In this document: positions 32,529 through 40,323 of the stretch, piece after piece | Numbering within the stretch: position 1 is the stretch's first letter | How the letters are laid out: the number at the start of each line of letters is the position of its first letter | DNA from: Candidatus Gastranaerophilales bacterium | Lineage (GTDB): Bacteria; Cyanobacteriota; Vampirovibrionia; Gastranaerophilales; Gastranaerophilaceae | Assembly (NCBI GenBank): GCA_944322885.1 | Contig: CALUQH010000002.1 | Coordinates: 1 to 44,907, forward strand | Reading direction: 5' to 3' | DNA length: 44,907 bases | Position numbers and translations under genes: made by a program | The notes under the pieces: generated by a model | The model's database searches: none | The model's input: only the letters and a program-made list of their open reading frames with translations | Told to the model about the DNA's origin: nothing

Positions 32529-33383
32529 TCATCCATGTATTAAATATTGTTTTCTGTTGAAATGTTTTGTATATTTTTCTTTGTTTTTGAAAATATATTT
32601 GTAAAAGAATGCTTTTATGGTTTCTTTCATTATGTATTTTCTAGTTCCTAATGAAAGTTTTTTAATTTTCCCTGTATAGTTCATATTTTGTGTAATTTTT
32701 ATGAAATTTTCAAAATCTTTTTCTTCATCAGCATAAAGTTCATTATAGGAGCTATGATAATCTTCAAAACCATTTTCAAGTACTATTTTTACATCGCATC
32801 CACAAATAAGTGCCTCTTCCAGGAGTTGAGTATTTGAATCAAATGAATATAATGTTTTAGTCTCTCTTAAAAGTTGACCAAGAGCGTCTTTTGTAGCCGG
32901 AAACTCCATGTTAATTTCTATCATATTTTCTATTCCTGGAAAAGTGCGCCATTTACCTCTTTTATGTACAAAATAACATGTTTTATCTTTTTTTATAGTA
33001 CTGTCAAAATAAAAAACGTTAGTATCTAATGTTTGAATTGGAAGTTTGTATGCATCAGGATAGAAGATTGGATTATATGTAAATTTAACTTCATAATCTT
33101 CATACTTTTCTTGTCCGCCATTTTTATTTGGATAGAATAAAATATACCTTACAACATTTTGGAATTGTAATGGGTTAAAAGAAACTATTTCTGGATAAAC
33201 TACAATATCATTTTTCCTCATTTCAGGAGTAATATGGGATATATACTTACACTTATAATCTGATGGCGGCGCAAAGATATAGGCGTCATAACCTTTTTGT
33301 GTAAGTTTTTCCCATAATTTATATAAAACTTGTACACCATTATTCCTTGTAAATTTAGGTGCAAATATAATATATTTTTTCAT
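32529..33383 (-). CDS. Glycosyltransferase-like (GT-B) protein of the polysaccharide locus
   Basis: 284 aa, soluble. It opens YIIFAPKFTRNNGVQVLYKL, as in GT-B enzymes acting on rhamnan or similar glycans, and has a GT-B-like donor segment LYSFDSNTQLLEEALICGCD with the EAL-x-C-G-x-V pattern. It ends in a basic tail, which would suit membrane-surface association. The donor is not known. Its coding sequence is AT-rich, as is common for surface-polysaccharide genes. The 172 nt to rfbF hold nothing recognisable. Confidence 0.65.
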   Translation of the reverse strand: MKKYIIFAPKFTRNNGVQVLYKLWEKLTQKGYDAYIFAPPSDYKCKYISHITPEMRKNDIVVYPEIVSFNPLQFQNVVRYILFYPNKNGGQEKYEDYEVKFTYNPIFYPDAYKLPIQTLDTNVFYFDSTIKKDKTCYFVHKRGKWRTFPGIENMIEINMEFPATKDALGQLLRETKTLYSFDSNTQLLEEALICGCDVKIVLENGFEDYHSSYNELYADEEKDFENFIKITQNMNYTGKIKKLSLGTRKYIMKETIKAFFYKYIFKNKEKYTKHFNRKQYLIHG

Positions 33384-33407
33384 AAAAAATTTCTATATTT
33401 TAACAAT

Positions 33408-33430
33408 AAATCTTCGCAATGCGAAGATTT
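33408..33430. terminator. Hairpin after tRNA-Ser
   Basis: A 10-bp stem AAATCTTCGC / GCGAAGATTT with a 3-nt loop directly downstream of the tRNA (minus strand). T-rich on both sides, so bidirectional use is possible. Confidence 0.65.
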
Positions 33431-33437
33431 TAAGTGG

Positions 33438-33524
33438 AGGAGGAGGTGGGATTCGAACCCACGGTACGCGTGAACGTACGACAGTTTTCAAGACTGCTCC
33501 AATCAACCGCTCTGGCACTCCTCC
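33438..33524 (-). tRNA. tRNA-Ser (anticodon TGA)
   Basis: Acceptor stem GGAGGAG / CTCCTCC, anticodon loop CTTGAAA with TGA, a long variable arm as expected for serine, and a GTGGG-TTCGAAT-CCCAC T arm. A CCA is encoded next (33435-33437). The discriminator base appears to be U rather than the usual G. A TGaTATAAT promoter lies upstream on the minus strand (33554-33562). Confidence 0.93.
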
Positions 33525-33603
33525 AGTAAGTTGTATGGATGTAGCTTTATTGTATTATATCAAAATATTTTGTCAAGAGAAGTTATTCCTGAAATAAAAG
33601 AAA

Positions 33604-33680
33604 AGCTATGTACATTGAAGTGCATAGCTGTTGATTAGGGATATGTGTATCTTAGTTCTCTAAGGAGTATGGTTATATAT
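33604..33680 (-). ncRNA. Possible small RNA antisense to the ffh upstream region
   Basis: On the minus strand the hairpin AGCTATGCAC / GTACATAGCT is followed by TTTTCTTTTATTT, a terminator-like end with no coding gene to terminate. The preceding 40 nt contain CATACTCCTTAGAG. No convincing promoter was identified. The gap 33525-33749 has no other gene. Confidence 0.3.
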
Positions 33681-33734
33681 TAGCAGACGAAATTTGAAAT
33701 GAAATCATAAATTTGTATGATGTTTTAAAATTTG

Positions 33735-33743
33735 TGCTATAAT
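33735..33743 (+). promoter_or_regulatory. Extended -10 placed for leaderless ffh mRNA
   Basis: TGcTATAAT ends 6 nt before ATG 33750. No ribosome binding site is present. Confidence 0.65.
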
Positions 33744-33749
33744 TACATT

Positions 33750-35180
33750 ATGTTTGACAGTTTAAGCGAGAAATTACAAGGGATTATAAGCAGGACGCGT
33801 AATCAGGAACTTACGCAGGATAATATGCAGGAAGCTTTACGCGAAATCAGACGTGCACTCTTGGAAGCTGATGTTAATTTAAGGGTTGTAAAATCTTTTA
33901 TTTCCTCAATCAAGGATAAGGCTGAAGGTGAAAAGGTTCTTGAAGGTGTTGATCCTTCTCAGCAGTTAGTAAAAATTGTTCATGATGAACTTGTTAACTT
34001 ACTTGGCAAAGAACAAAAACCGCTGGATTTTTCTGGAAATCCTAACCTTATTATGATGCTCGGGCTTCAAGGTTCAGGGAAAACAACATCATCTGCAAAA
34101 TTGGCGGTTAAGCTGAAAAAAGAAGGACGCAAACCGCTTCTTGTCGCATGTGACGTATACAGGCCTGCTGCAATTTCTCAATTACAGACGCTCGGAAAAG
34201 AAATTGAAACGGAAGTGTTTACAATTCCTGATTGCACTGATGTTCAAAAAATTGTTCGGGGAGCAATTGATTATGCAAATTCTAACGGATTTAGTACTGT
34301 TATTTTAGATACGGCGGGACGTCTGCAGATTGATACTGATATGATGGCAGAACTTCTTTTGATTGACAGAGTCTTTCACCCCGCGGAAAAACTTCTTGTA
34401 ATTGACGCCATGACCGGTCAGGAAGCCGTTAATGTCGCAGAAAATTTTGATGCACAGTTAGGTTTAACGGGGCTTGTATTAACAAAGCTTGACGGGGATA
34501 GCAGGGGCGGTTCTGCGTTGAGTGTATCTTACTGTACGGGAAAACCTATTAAATTAACCGGTACGGGTGAAAAACTTAATGCGTTGGAAGATTTTTATCC
34601 TGAGAGAATGGCAGCACGTATCTTAGGTATGGGTGATATTGTATCTCTTGTTGAACGTGCGCAGGAAGTTTTTGATGAAAAACAGGCCCGTGAACTTGAA
34701 GAAAAAATGAGCAAGAATAATTTTTCTTTCAATGATTTCCTGAAAATGCAAAAACAAATGCAGGCTTTTGGTTCAATGGGCAATATGCTTGGTATGCTTG
34801 GATTGAATATCGGGAAAGATGACAGAGATAAAATTTCGCATGAGGGTGAAAAGCAGTTTAAGAAAATGGAAGTTTTTATATCAAGCATGACTCCTGAAGA
34901 ACGTGCAAACCCCGATATAATCAATACAAGCCGCAAAAAACGTATTGCAAAAGGCTGCGGGATGGATTATGCAGAGGTTAATGCGTTTATTAAACAATTT
35001 GAACAAATGCGCGTCATGATGAAGGGCATGACCGATATGAAAGGTTTGTTCGGCAAAATGGGCGGCGGAATGCCGGATTTAAGCAGGATGGGAAATCTCG
35101 GCGGACTCGGCGGTTATAAAGGTAAAATGGGTAAACATGCAATGAACAAAGCAATGAAAATGATGCGCAGATTTAAGTAA
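33750..35180 (+). CDS. ffh: Signal recognition particle protein Ffh
   Basis: 476 aa. Starts MFDSLSEKLQGIISR as in the family. NG GTPase domain with GLQGSGKTTSSAKLA, DVYRPAAISQL, LDTAGR and TKLDGDSRGG, followed by a methionine-rich M domain (about 300-476) that binds signal sequences and SRP RNA. It delivers ribosomes making membrane proteins to FtsY. The start at 33750 is preferred over an upstream in-frame ATG at 33732 because that codon lies before the -10 box. SRP RNA was not found nearby. Confidence 0.96.
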   Translation: MFDSLSEKLQGIISRTRNQELTQDNMQEALREIRRALLEADVNLRVVKSFISSIKDKAEGEKVLEGVDPSQQLVKIVHDELVNLLGKEQKPLDFSGNPNLIMMLGLQGSGKTTSSAKLAVKLKKEGRKPLLVACDVYRPAAISQLQTLGKEIETEVFTIPDCTDVQKIVRGAIDYANSNGFSTVILDTAGRLQIDTDMMAELLLIDRVFHPAEKLLVIDAMTGQEAVNVAENFDAQLGLTGLVLTKLDGDSRGGSALSVSYCTGKPIKLTGTGEKLNALEDFYPERMAARILGMGDIVSLVERAQEVFDEKQARELEEKMSKNNFSFNDFLKMQKQMQAFGSMGNMLGMLGLNIGKDDRDKISHEGEKQFKKMEVFISSMTPEERANPDIINTSRKKRIAKGCGMDYAEVNAFIKQFEQMRVMMKGMTDMKGLFGKMGGGMPDLSRMGNLGGLGGYKGKMGKHAMNKAMKMMRRFK

Positions 35181-35224
35181 TTGTTGTATTTTATTTTTTT
35201 ATTATTGAAATTTGAGGTTGATGT

Positions 35225-36793
35225 ATGAAAAAGTGGTTTATTATTTTAGGGATAATGTTGTTATTTTGTTCTTATGCATACGCAGGAGAGTTATACAGTA
35301 GTGAAAAAGGTGTGTCAAATTGTGTACAGAGCGTGAACAAAATTTTGCGTGATAAAAAGGAATTGTCAGGAACAGTTGAAGTTTTTCTTGATATAAAATT
35401 AAACCACAGCCTGAATGCCCATAAAATTATTAGTTATGATAATAAGGAGCTTGCAGAGTTAGTTGACGACAGCCTAAAATCTATTGAAAAATCTCCTGAG
35501 GATTTTGAACGTTCAAAATTCAAATGCATTGTAAATTTTATAGTGCAGGACGGAAGAGTTAAAACAGATGTTGTAAGCAGAAATTATATAACCGGACAAA
35601 ATCCGAATTCTGACGATGCCAAATATTACGGCAGGCTTTTAAAACAACTGGATAAAGAGATAGAACGTGCTCCGCATGAGGATTATATTGATTTACATAA
35701 CATGCAGCTTGAACTTAGTATTTCAAGTATCGGCAAAGTGAAATCTATACGACTTATACAATCGTCAGGTGATAGAATCTACGATGACAAATTGTGTAAT
35801 TATTTTTTGGATAAAACAGTTGAAATGCCACCTTCAGAACTTCAGGGAGACGGATATTACAGGATAATAATGACATTCAATCCGACCTCAAAGGAAGTTA
35901 TTGAAGAAGTCAATGATTATGGAAAGCAGATTGCTGAAGAAATATCAAACCAGATTTGTAATTATACAAATATTCTGTTTGATTTTACATTTGATAAAGA
36001 TGGTAATGTAAGAGATGTAAAATTGTATAATAAATTTGATTTGATTAATGCTCCGTATATTACCAAAGAGTTAAAGAAGATAAAAGTAACTCCGTATCCC
36101 GGAAAATTAAAGGGTGATACTCTAAATATACAAATATATAATAACAATATAAACCGCGGAATAAGTAATTATTATAATAAAGAATTGACACCGGTATTTC
36201 TTCAAACGATGCCGGAAATAAATTCCTTAAGGCTAAAACCTTTTAAATGTCTTGTATTGATGAATAAATACGGAGGTGTTGAAGATGCGGTCTTAATTCA
36301 ATCATCCGGCTCAAAACAGATAGACAATGATACGCTGAACGCAATTAAACATAATTCATATAAAGGTTATGATGCTTCGCCGACTGAAAAATTTATTTTT
36401 AATGTAGAAATTTATAATCTTAACAAATATTTGCGTGAAAGTTATGCAAAATATGCAAAATCTGTATCTTCTAAAACACTGGGTTATCTTGCACATCCGG
36501 GTATGAAGTATATGAAAACGTGTAAAATATATTTTACAATTGCTAAAGACGGTAAGATAAAGAAATTTACACTATATGACTATAATAATGTCCCCGTAAA
36601 GGAAAAGAATGTTGAGGATAAAATAAAACGACTTACATTCTCACCCTTCCCGTCTAATATAGATGCTGATGAACTTGATATCTTTGTGGATTTATATGAT
36701 CCTGAAAATAGTGCCATGACAAATATTATTATGAATTCAACGGCAATCGGAGCACAAATACTTTATATGATATTACGCTCTACAATGTATTAA
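35225..36793 (+). CDS. Secreted protein with five TonB-C-like repeat modules
   Basis: 522 aa. Signal peptide MKKWFIILGIMLLFCSYAYA, cleavage after AYA. The mature part holds five related segments: about 43-95, 160-215, 250-305, 340-392 and 425-480. Three carry clear cores, IGKVKSIRLIQSSGDRIYDD, YGGVEDAVLIQSSGSKQIDN and DGNVRDVKLYN, which match the G-x-V...SSG...D pattern of the TonB C-terminal domain. No TonB membrane anchor or proline-rich linker is present, so it is not an energy transducer in the usual sense; it probably works in the periplasm as a binding scaffold. GAGG precedes the ATG. Confidence 0.65.
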   Translation: MKKWFIILGIMLLFCSYAYAGELYSSEKGVSNCVQSVNKILRDKKELSGTVEVFLDIKLNHSLNAHKIISYDNKELAELVDDSLKSIEKSPEDFERSKFKCIVNFIVQDGRVKTDVVSRNYITGQNPNSDDAKYYGRLLKQLDKEIERAPHEDYIDLHNMQLELSISSIGKVKSIRLIQSSGDRIYDDKLCNYFLDKTVEMPPSELQGDGYYRIIMTFNPTSKEVIEEVNDYGKQIAEEISNQICNYTNILFDFTFDKDGNVRDVKLYNKFDLINAPYITKELKKIKVTPYPGKLKGDTLNIQIYNNNINRGISNYYNKELTPVFLQTMPEINSLRLKPFKCLVLMNKYGGVEDAVLIQSSGSKQIDNDTLNAIKHNSYKGYDASPTEKFIFNVEIYNLNKYLRESYAKYAKSVSSKTLGYLAHPGMKYMKTCKIYFTIAKDGKIKKFTLYDYNNVPVKEKNVEDKIKRLTFSPFPSNIDADELDIFVDLYDPENSAMTNIIMNSTAIGAQILYMILRSTMY

Positions 36794-36794
36794 A

Positions 36795-36830
36795 AAAAAG
36801 CGGGAATACAATGTTCCCGCTTTTTATTTT
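36795..36830. terminator. Rho-independent terminator between convergent genes
   Basis: AAAAAGCGGGAA / TTCCCGCTTTTT with a 7-nt loop, A-rich and T-rich flanks, usable from both sides. Confidence 0.85.
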
Positions 36831-36837
36831 GTTGGTA

Positions 36838-37407
36838 TTAATCCTCTAAAGGAATAGTAATGATATACTTATCGCCTTCACGTACTTTTGTTATTGCTGA
36901 ACTGTCAATATTTTCCGAGAATGCAAATGCCTGACTGTATTTAACAATTTCCTGTCTGTGATGACTGTTTTTTTCACCTGCTGCATTGATAATTACAGTG
37001 TTTCCGTCCGTTCTGACCTCAACATTTTTTTCATTGTTGTCAAATGGTTTTAAATCAATGACAATTTTGTAAGCGTCATCGGCTTTTTCAACATGAATAA
37101 ATTGGGATGCCTGATCTGCCATTTTCTGCTGCATTTTCATTGCTCTTTTGTCAATCCATTCCTGCTGTTTTAGTGCTCTGCGTTCCATTTTATCAAAGTT
37201 CTTTTCTCTTTGCATAACGGCTCTGTCCATTCTTCTCATATAAAAAGACGGATCTAATATTCTTTTAAAATGCCAGTCAGCAACTACATAAAATGCAAGA
37301 AACGCTCCTAAAAATACCAAAAGACCTGTTAAAACATGCCTTAATGCGGGATGTTTGCAAAGAAAACAATCATCAAAGTCTTCGTGTCTATAGTTGTTGT
37401 CTTCCAT
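36838..37407 (-). CDS. Membrane-anchored Hsp20/alpha-crystallin-like protein
   Basis: 189 aa. A short cytoplasmic N-terminus with C-x2-C, one membrane helix (about 24-45), a charged Met/Lys/Gln-rich coiled coil (about 60-103), and a beta-sandwich domain (about 104-189) with ADDAYKIVIDLKPF, VEVRTDGNTVIINAAGEK and a final GDKYIITIPLED. The last domain has the strand order of small heat-shock (alpha-crystallin/CS) domains, although the usual GVL motif is not clear. It may be a chaperone held at the membrane. Good GAAAGGAG ribosome binding site. Single gene. Confidence 0.6.
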   Translation of the reverse strand: MEDNNYRHEDFDDCFLCKHPALRHVLTGLLVFLGAFLAFYVVADWHFKRILDPSFYMRRMDRAVMQREKNFDKMERRALKQQEWIDKRAMKMQQKMADQASQFIHVEKADDAYKIVIDLKPFDNNEKNVEVRTDGNTVIINAAGEKNSHHRQEIVKYSQAFAFSENIDSSAITKVREGDKYIITIPLED

Positions 37408-37562
37408 AAATTAAAACTCCTTTCGTTATAATTACACATATAAGTATAAAAATTTATGTTTTTATGTCAACTGCACATGCGGGCTAAGACACTTGAAAAA
37501 AAGGATTATATATGTTATTATGGTAGCATAAAGTGTGAAGTTCTTATTAACGGAGTGGAAAT

Positions 37563-37748
37563 ATGGCGAAGATTTTAGTTACTATGCCTGATGCATTTTT
37601 GCATAAGATTGATAATGTTGCAGTTAATGAACAGAGAACAAGAAGTGAACTTATACGCGAAGCTTTGAGAAATTATATGAAACGTTCAAATATTAATACG
37701 CAAAAAGCTGAAAAAGACGCTGAGTTCCTTGAAAATTTAATCGGTTAA
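37563..37748 (+). CDS. Ribbon-helix-helix (CopG-type) regulator
   Basis: 61 aa. Beta strand KILVTMPDAFLHKIDNVA, then RTRSELIREALRNYMKR, the RHH helix pair. Such dimers bind DNA and are common as antitoxins, but no toxin gene follows. GGAG precedes the ATG. Its stop overlaps the convergent response-regulator gene by 4 nt. Confidence 0.88.
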   Translation: MAKILVTMPDAFLHKIDNVAVNEQRTRSELIREALRNYMKRSNINTQKAEKDAEFLENLIG

Positions 37749-39028
37749 TCCTGAAAAAGTTTTTGCACCCATTTTATTATATTCGAAATTTCATAAGGTT
37801 TCGGGATATATAAATCCGCGCCTGCATTTAACACAAGCTCTTTATCATGGATTGACGATGTAACTATTACTTTTGTTCTGTCAAAATCAGGATTTTGCCT
37901 CAAACGTCTGCATATTTCAAGCCCTTTAAATTCTTCGGCATCTCCTGCATCAAGAATTACCATTGCGGGAATTGAAGATATTTCTTCTAAATTGTCCATA
38001 GCTGTTGCGTCATATCCTTGAAGTTGAAGAATTGTTGTGAGAAGAACTCTTGTTGCTTCGTCTTCTTCAATAATAAATATTTTATTATTAATTTCATTTT
38101 CAACTGCATTTTCTGCCGTAATTCTCGGTCTTTCAATTAAATAATTTGATTTTGCGGGCATGTCAGCCATTCTGTGTATCTGCAAAATAGCATGCATTAA
38201 TTGATTTGTATCTCTGTACTGGATAAATTCATTGGTAATAATTCCGATTGTGCTGTGAACAAAATTTGAGCGGCGTCCTGCAAATTCATCTCCGCGCATA
38301 AGCATAAATCCCCGTTTGTTATCCTGCGGAGAGTAAAATTTCGGGGCAACAGAATCAAATGCAAATGTTAAAAAATTTGCTATTTTTTCAGCTTTTAAGC
38401 TGTCCGTTATTATTAAAAATTCATTATCAGAAAGCATTCCCAGATAATCTGATTCGGACAGTGCAGAATTCATGATGGCGCAATATGTTTGTATTAGTTT
38501 ATCCGAGGCAAGTTCTGTATATGTTTCTTTGTAATTTTTGAAATTTTCGATACTAATATACATAACTGCCCATGGAGTATTTTCCGACAGAATTCGTTTC
38601 AGCGCGCGCATGGAGTAATTTTTTGCGGGCAGGCATATTTTGGGGTTCATATTTGATTCAAATTCTCTGCGCAAATGAGCTTTTATTCGCATTAAAAATT
38701 CATCAGGATTTACAGGTTCTGATATAAAATCATCTGCACCGTTTTCTAAAGCATTAATTTTGTCTGAAAGTTCGGCAGATTTGGAAACAGCAATAATAAC
38801 GGGGCGCATGTTATATGTAAGAGCTCTGATTTTTTTGCAAAAATCAGCCAGATCGCTGTCTATGCTGTCTGAAATTATTATAAGGTCAGGTTCTTTATCC
38901 TGAATTATTTTCAGTGCTGACAGGAGATTTTTGGTAATAATAACGGAGTTATTGTTACTTTTTAGCAATTTTCTGTATTTGACGGAAATTTCACGTCTTT
39001 TGTCAATAATTAATGTTACCGGCTGCAT
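37745..39028 (-). CDS. Response regulator with REC - degenerate GGDEF - REC architecture
   Basis: 427 aa. REC1 (about 1-120) has LIIISDSIDSD but a proline-glutamate pair (SEPVN) where the conserved lysine is expected, so it may be inactive. The middle (about 140-285) resembles a GGDEF fold with SDNEF in place of GGDEF, so diguanylate cyclase activity is unlikely. REC2 (about 310-427) has the aspartate in VILDAGDAEE, VIVTSS and the lysine in IPKPYE and is probably the functional receiver. It overlaps the histidine kinase gene by 13 nt; the two form a cognate pair. Confidence 0.8.
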   Translation of the reverse strand: MQPVTLIIDKRREISVKYRKLLKSNNNSVIITKNLLSALKIIQDKEPDLIIISDSIDSDLADFCKKIRALTYNMRPVIIAVSKSAELSDKINALENGADDFISEPVNPDEFLMRIKAHLRREFESNMNPKICLPAKNYSMRALKRILSENTPWAVMYISIENFKNYKETYTELASDKLIQTYCAIMNSALSESDYLGMLSDNEFLIITDSLKAEKIANFLTFAFDSVAPKFYSPQDNKRGFMLMRGDEFAGRRSNFVHSTIGIITNEFIQYRDTNQLMHAILQIHRMADMPAKSNYLIERPRITAENAVENEINNKIFIIEEDEATRVLLTTILQLQGYDATAMDNLEEISSIPAMVILDAGDAEEFKGLEICRRLRQNPDFDRTKVIVTSSIHDKELVLNAGADLYIPKPYEISNIIKWVQKLFQD

Positions 39029-39735
39029 TTTTCCCTCGCTTGAACTTCAATATTTGATGAGGGCAAATGTATTTCAAATGTTGTTTTATGATTTTCTGAT
39101 TTAACGAAAATTTTCCCGCCCATTTTTTCAACAAGATTTTTTGTTATGTATAAACCGAGTCCGCTGCCTTGCACTTTACGTGTCAAAGGATTGTCAATTC
39201 TTGAAAACTTGGTAAATATTTTTTCATAATCGTTTTGCGGAATTTCAATGCCGCTGTTTGTGATTTTTATGGAAACCATGTCATTAAGAATTTCTGTTTT
39301 TATAAATATTGTAGAATTCTCATCCCCGTATTTTGCAGCATTTTCAATTATGTTTGTAAGAATTTGTTCAAACTTGTCTTTATCGGCAAGAATTGGCGGA
39401 GTATTCGGGTTTATATCTATCTTGAAGCTCTTGTCGCTATATTGATTTTTTATTATTGATATGATTGTTTCAACAGCCGGTTTAATCTGAACTTCTTTGT
39501 ATATTAAATCTTCTTTTGTGTTTTGGAGTTTTGTGACAGAAAGCATATTTTCAACAAGATTAATGAGCCGATTTGACTGTTCAACGATAATTTTTAAAAA
39601 CTTTTTTTTACTTTCGTCATCAAGCTTGTCCCAGGATGAAAGCATAGTTTCGGAAAAACCTCTGATTGAGGTCAGAGGAGTACGTAATTCGTGGCTTACG
39701 GTTGATATAAAATCTTCATAATCTTTATCGTTCAT
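39016..39735 (-). CDS. Soluble sensor-less histidine kinase
   Basis: 239 aa. HisKA with the phosphoaccepting histidine in STVSHELRTPLTSIRGF, directly at the N-terminus (about residue 15), then HATPase_c with N-box IIENAAKYGD and G-box GSGLGLYITKNLVEKMGG. There is no membrane segment and no PAS or GAF sensor, so the input must come from a partner. TGaTATAAT 6 nt upstream of the ATG predicts a leaderless mRNA. It overlaps the REC-GGDEF-REC gene. Confidence 0.9.
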   Translation of the reverse strand: MNDKDYEDFISTVSHELRTPLTSIRGFSETMLSSWDKLDDESKKKFLKIIVEQSNRLINLVENMLSVTKLQNTKEDLIYKEVQIKPAVETIISIIKNQYSDKSFKIDINPNTPPILADKDKFEQILTNIIENAAKYGDENSTIFIKTEILNDMVSIKITNSGIEIPQNDYEKIFTKFSRIDNPLTRKVQGSGLGLYITKNLVEKMGGKIFVKSENHKTTFEIHLPSSNIEVQAREKCSR

Positions 39736-39741
39736 AAATTT

Positions 39742-39750
39742 ATTATATCA
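39742..39750 (-). promoter_or_regulatory. Extended -10 placed for leaderless histidine kinase mRNA
   Basis: TGaTATAAT on the minus strand with a 6-nt gap to the ATG at 39735. Confidence 0.65.
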
Positions 39751-39882
39751 AATTTTTTGTTTTGTATATGGAAAATTAATTTTTTTTAAATATTTGGCTG
39801 TTATATTTATACATCGTTTGTATGAGATTTTTATAAAAAACAAAAGTTTTATTTTTGCTTGTCCGAGTTAAAAATTATTAGA

Positions 39883-39961
39883 TATGAAAAACATATTGTT
39901 TTTCATACCTCCTCCCCAAGTCTGGTAGCCGTTCTTCATTAAAAAAGAATGGCTTTTTTTT
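39883..39961 (+). ncRNA. Candidate small RNA with a CCUCCUCCCC single-stranded motif
   Basis: Three parts in order: hairpin TATGAAAAA / TTTTTCATA (39883-39907), an unpaired pyrimidine stretch ccuccucccc (39908-39917), and a terminator hairpin AGCCGTTCTT / AAGAATGGCT with seven T (39927-39961). No coding frame accounts for the terminator. A weak promoter, TTTTTG then TATTAG (39876-39881), lies upstream. C-rich single-stranded motifs beside a terminator are typical of small RNAs that mask ribosome binding sites. The gap 39736-40323 otherwise holds only repeats. Confidence 0.5.
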
Positions 39962-40020
39962 GCACTACGAGCGTAGATACATTAGGTTTTGCATAAGTTT
40001 GTAGAATTTATACTAAAGAA

Positions 40021-40034
40021 GGAGCGTGCCGCTC
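40021..40034. repeat. REP-like palindrome variant
   Basis: GGAGCG-TGC-CGCTC, a short-loop form of the palindrome family, followed by AACCCGCCACATCAGG, which matches 15878-15897. Confidence 0.5.
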
Positions 40035-40043
40035 AACCCGCCA

Positions 40044-40262
40044 CATCAGGCTTAGTATTAATTTTATTCTAGAGCAGTTTGTATAAGGCAAAACAGATGC
40101 GAGGGACAAGGATATACAGGACTTGTTTAGGGATGGAAATAATACCCGAGTGCATTGACCAAACAAAGCGATACTACCATTTTGGTAAAATTTTTCTAAA
40201 AACGTAGGAAGCGGCTTATGCAACCCCGTAAGCTGTGTTGCATGGAACGGCTACGTTCCTCT
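40044..40262 (-). repeat. Interspersed repeat, copy B
   Basis: Reads on the minus strand in the same order as copy A at 15579-15765: AACGTAGCCGTTCC palindrome, ACAGCTTACGGGG, TTGCATAAGCCGCTT, GTCAATGCACTCGGGTA, then CCCTCGCAT and TGTTTTGC. It contains GGAACGGCTACGTTCC at 40244-40259. Confidence 0.7.
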
Positions 40263-40307
40263 TTAGTTTAGGCCGTATAAATTTTATGCAAAACCTATGT
40301 TATGGAT

Positions 40308-40323
40308 GGAACGGCTACGTTCC
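40308..40323. repeat. REP-like palindrome abutting the prs stop codon
   Basis: GGAACGGCTACGTTCC, identical to 40244-40259. Its edge touches the TAG of prs (40324-40326). Confidence 0.65.

Noticed and set aside
33525..33749. SRP RNA gene next to ffh
   Set aside because: The conserved SRP RNA tetraloop region and GGAAGCAG-like core are not present in either strand.
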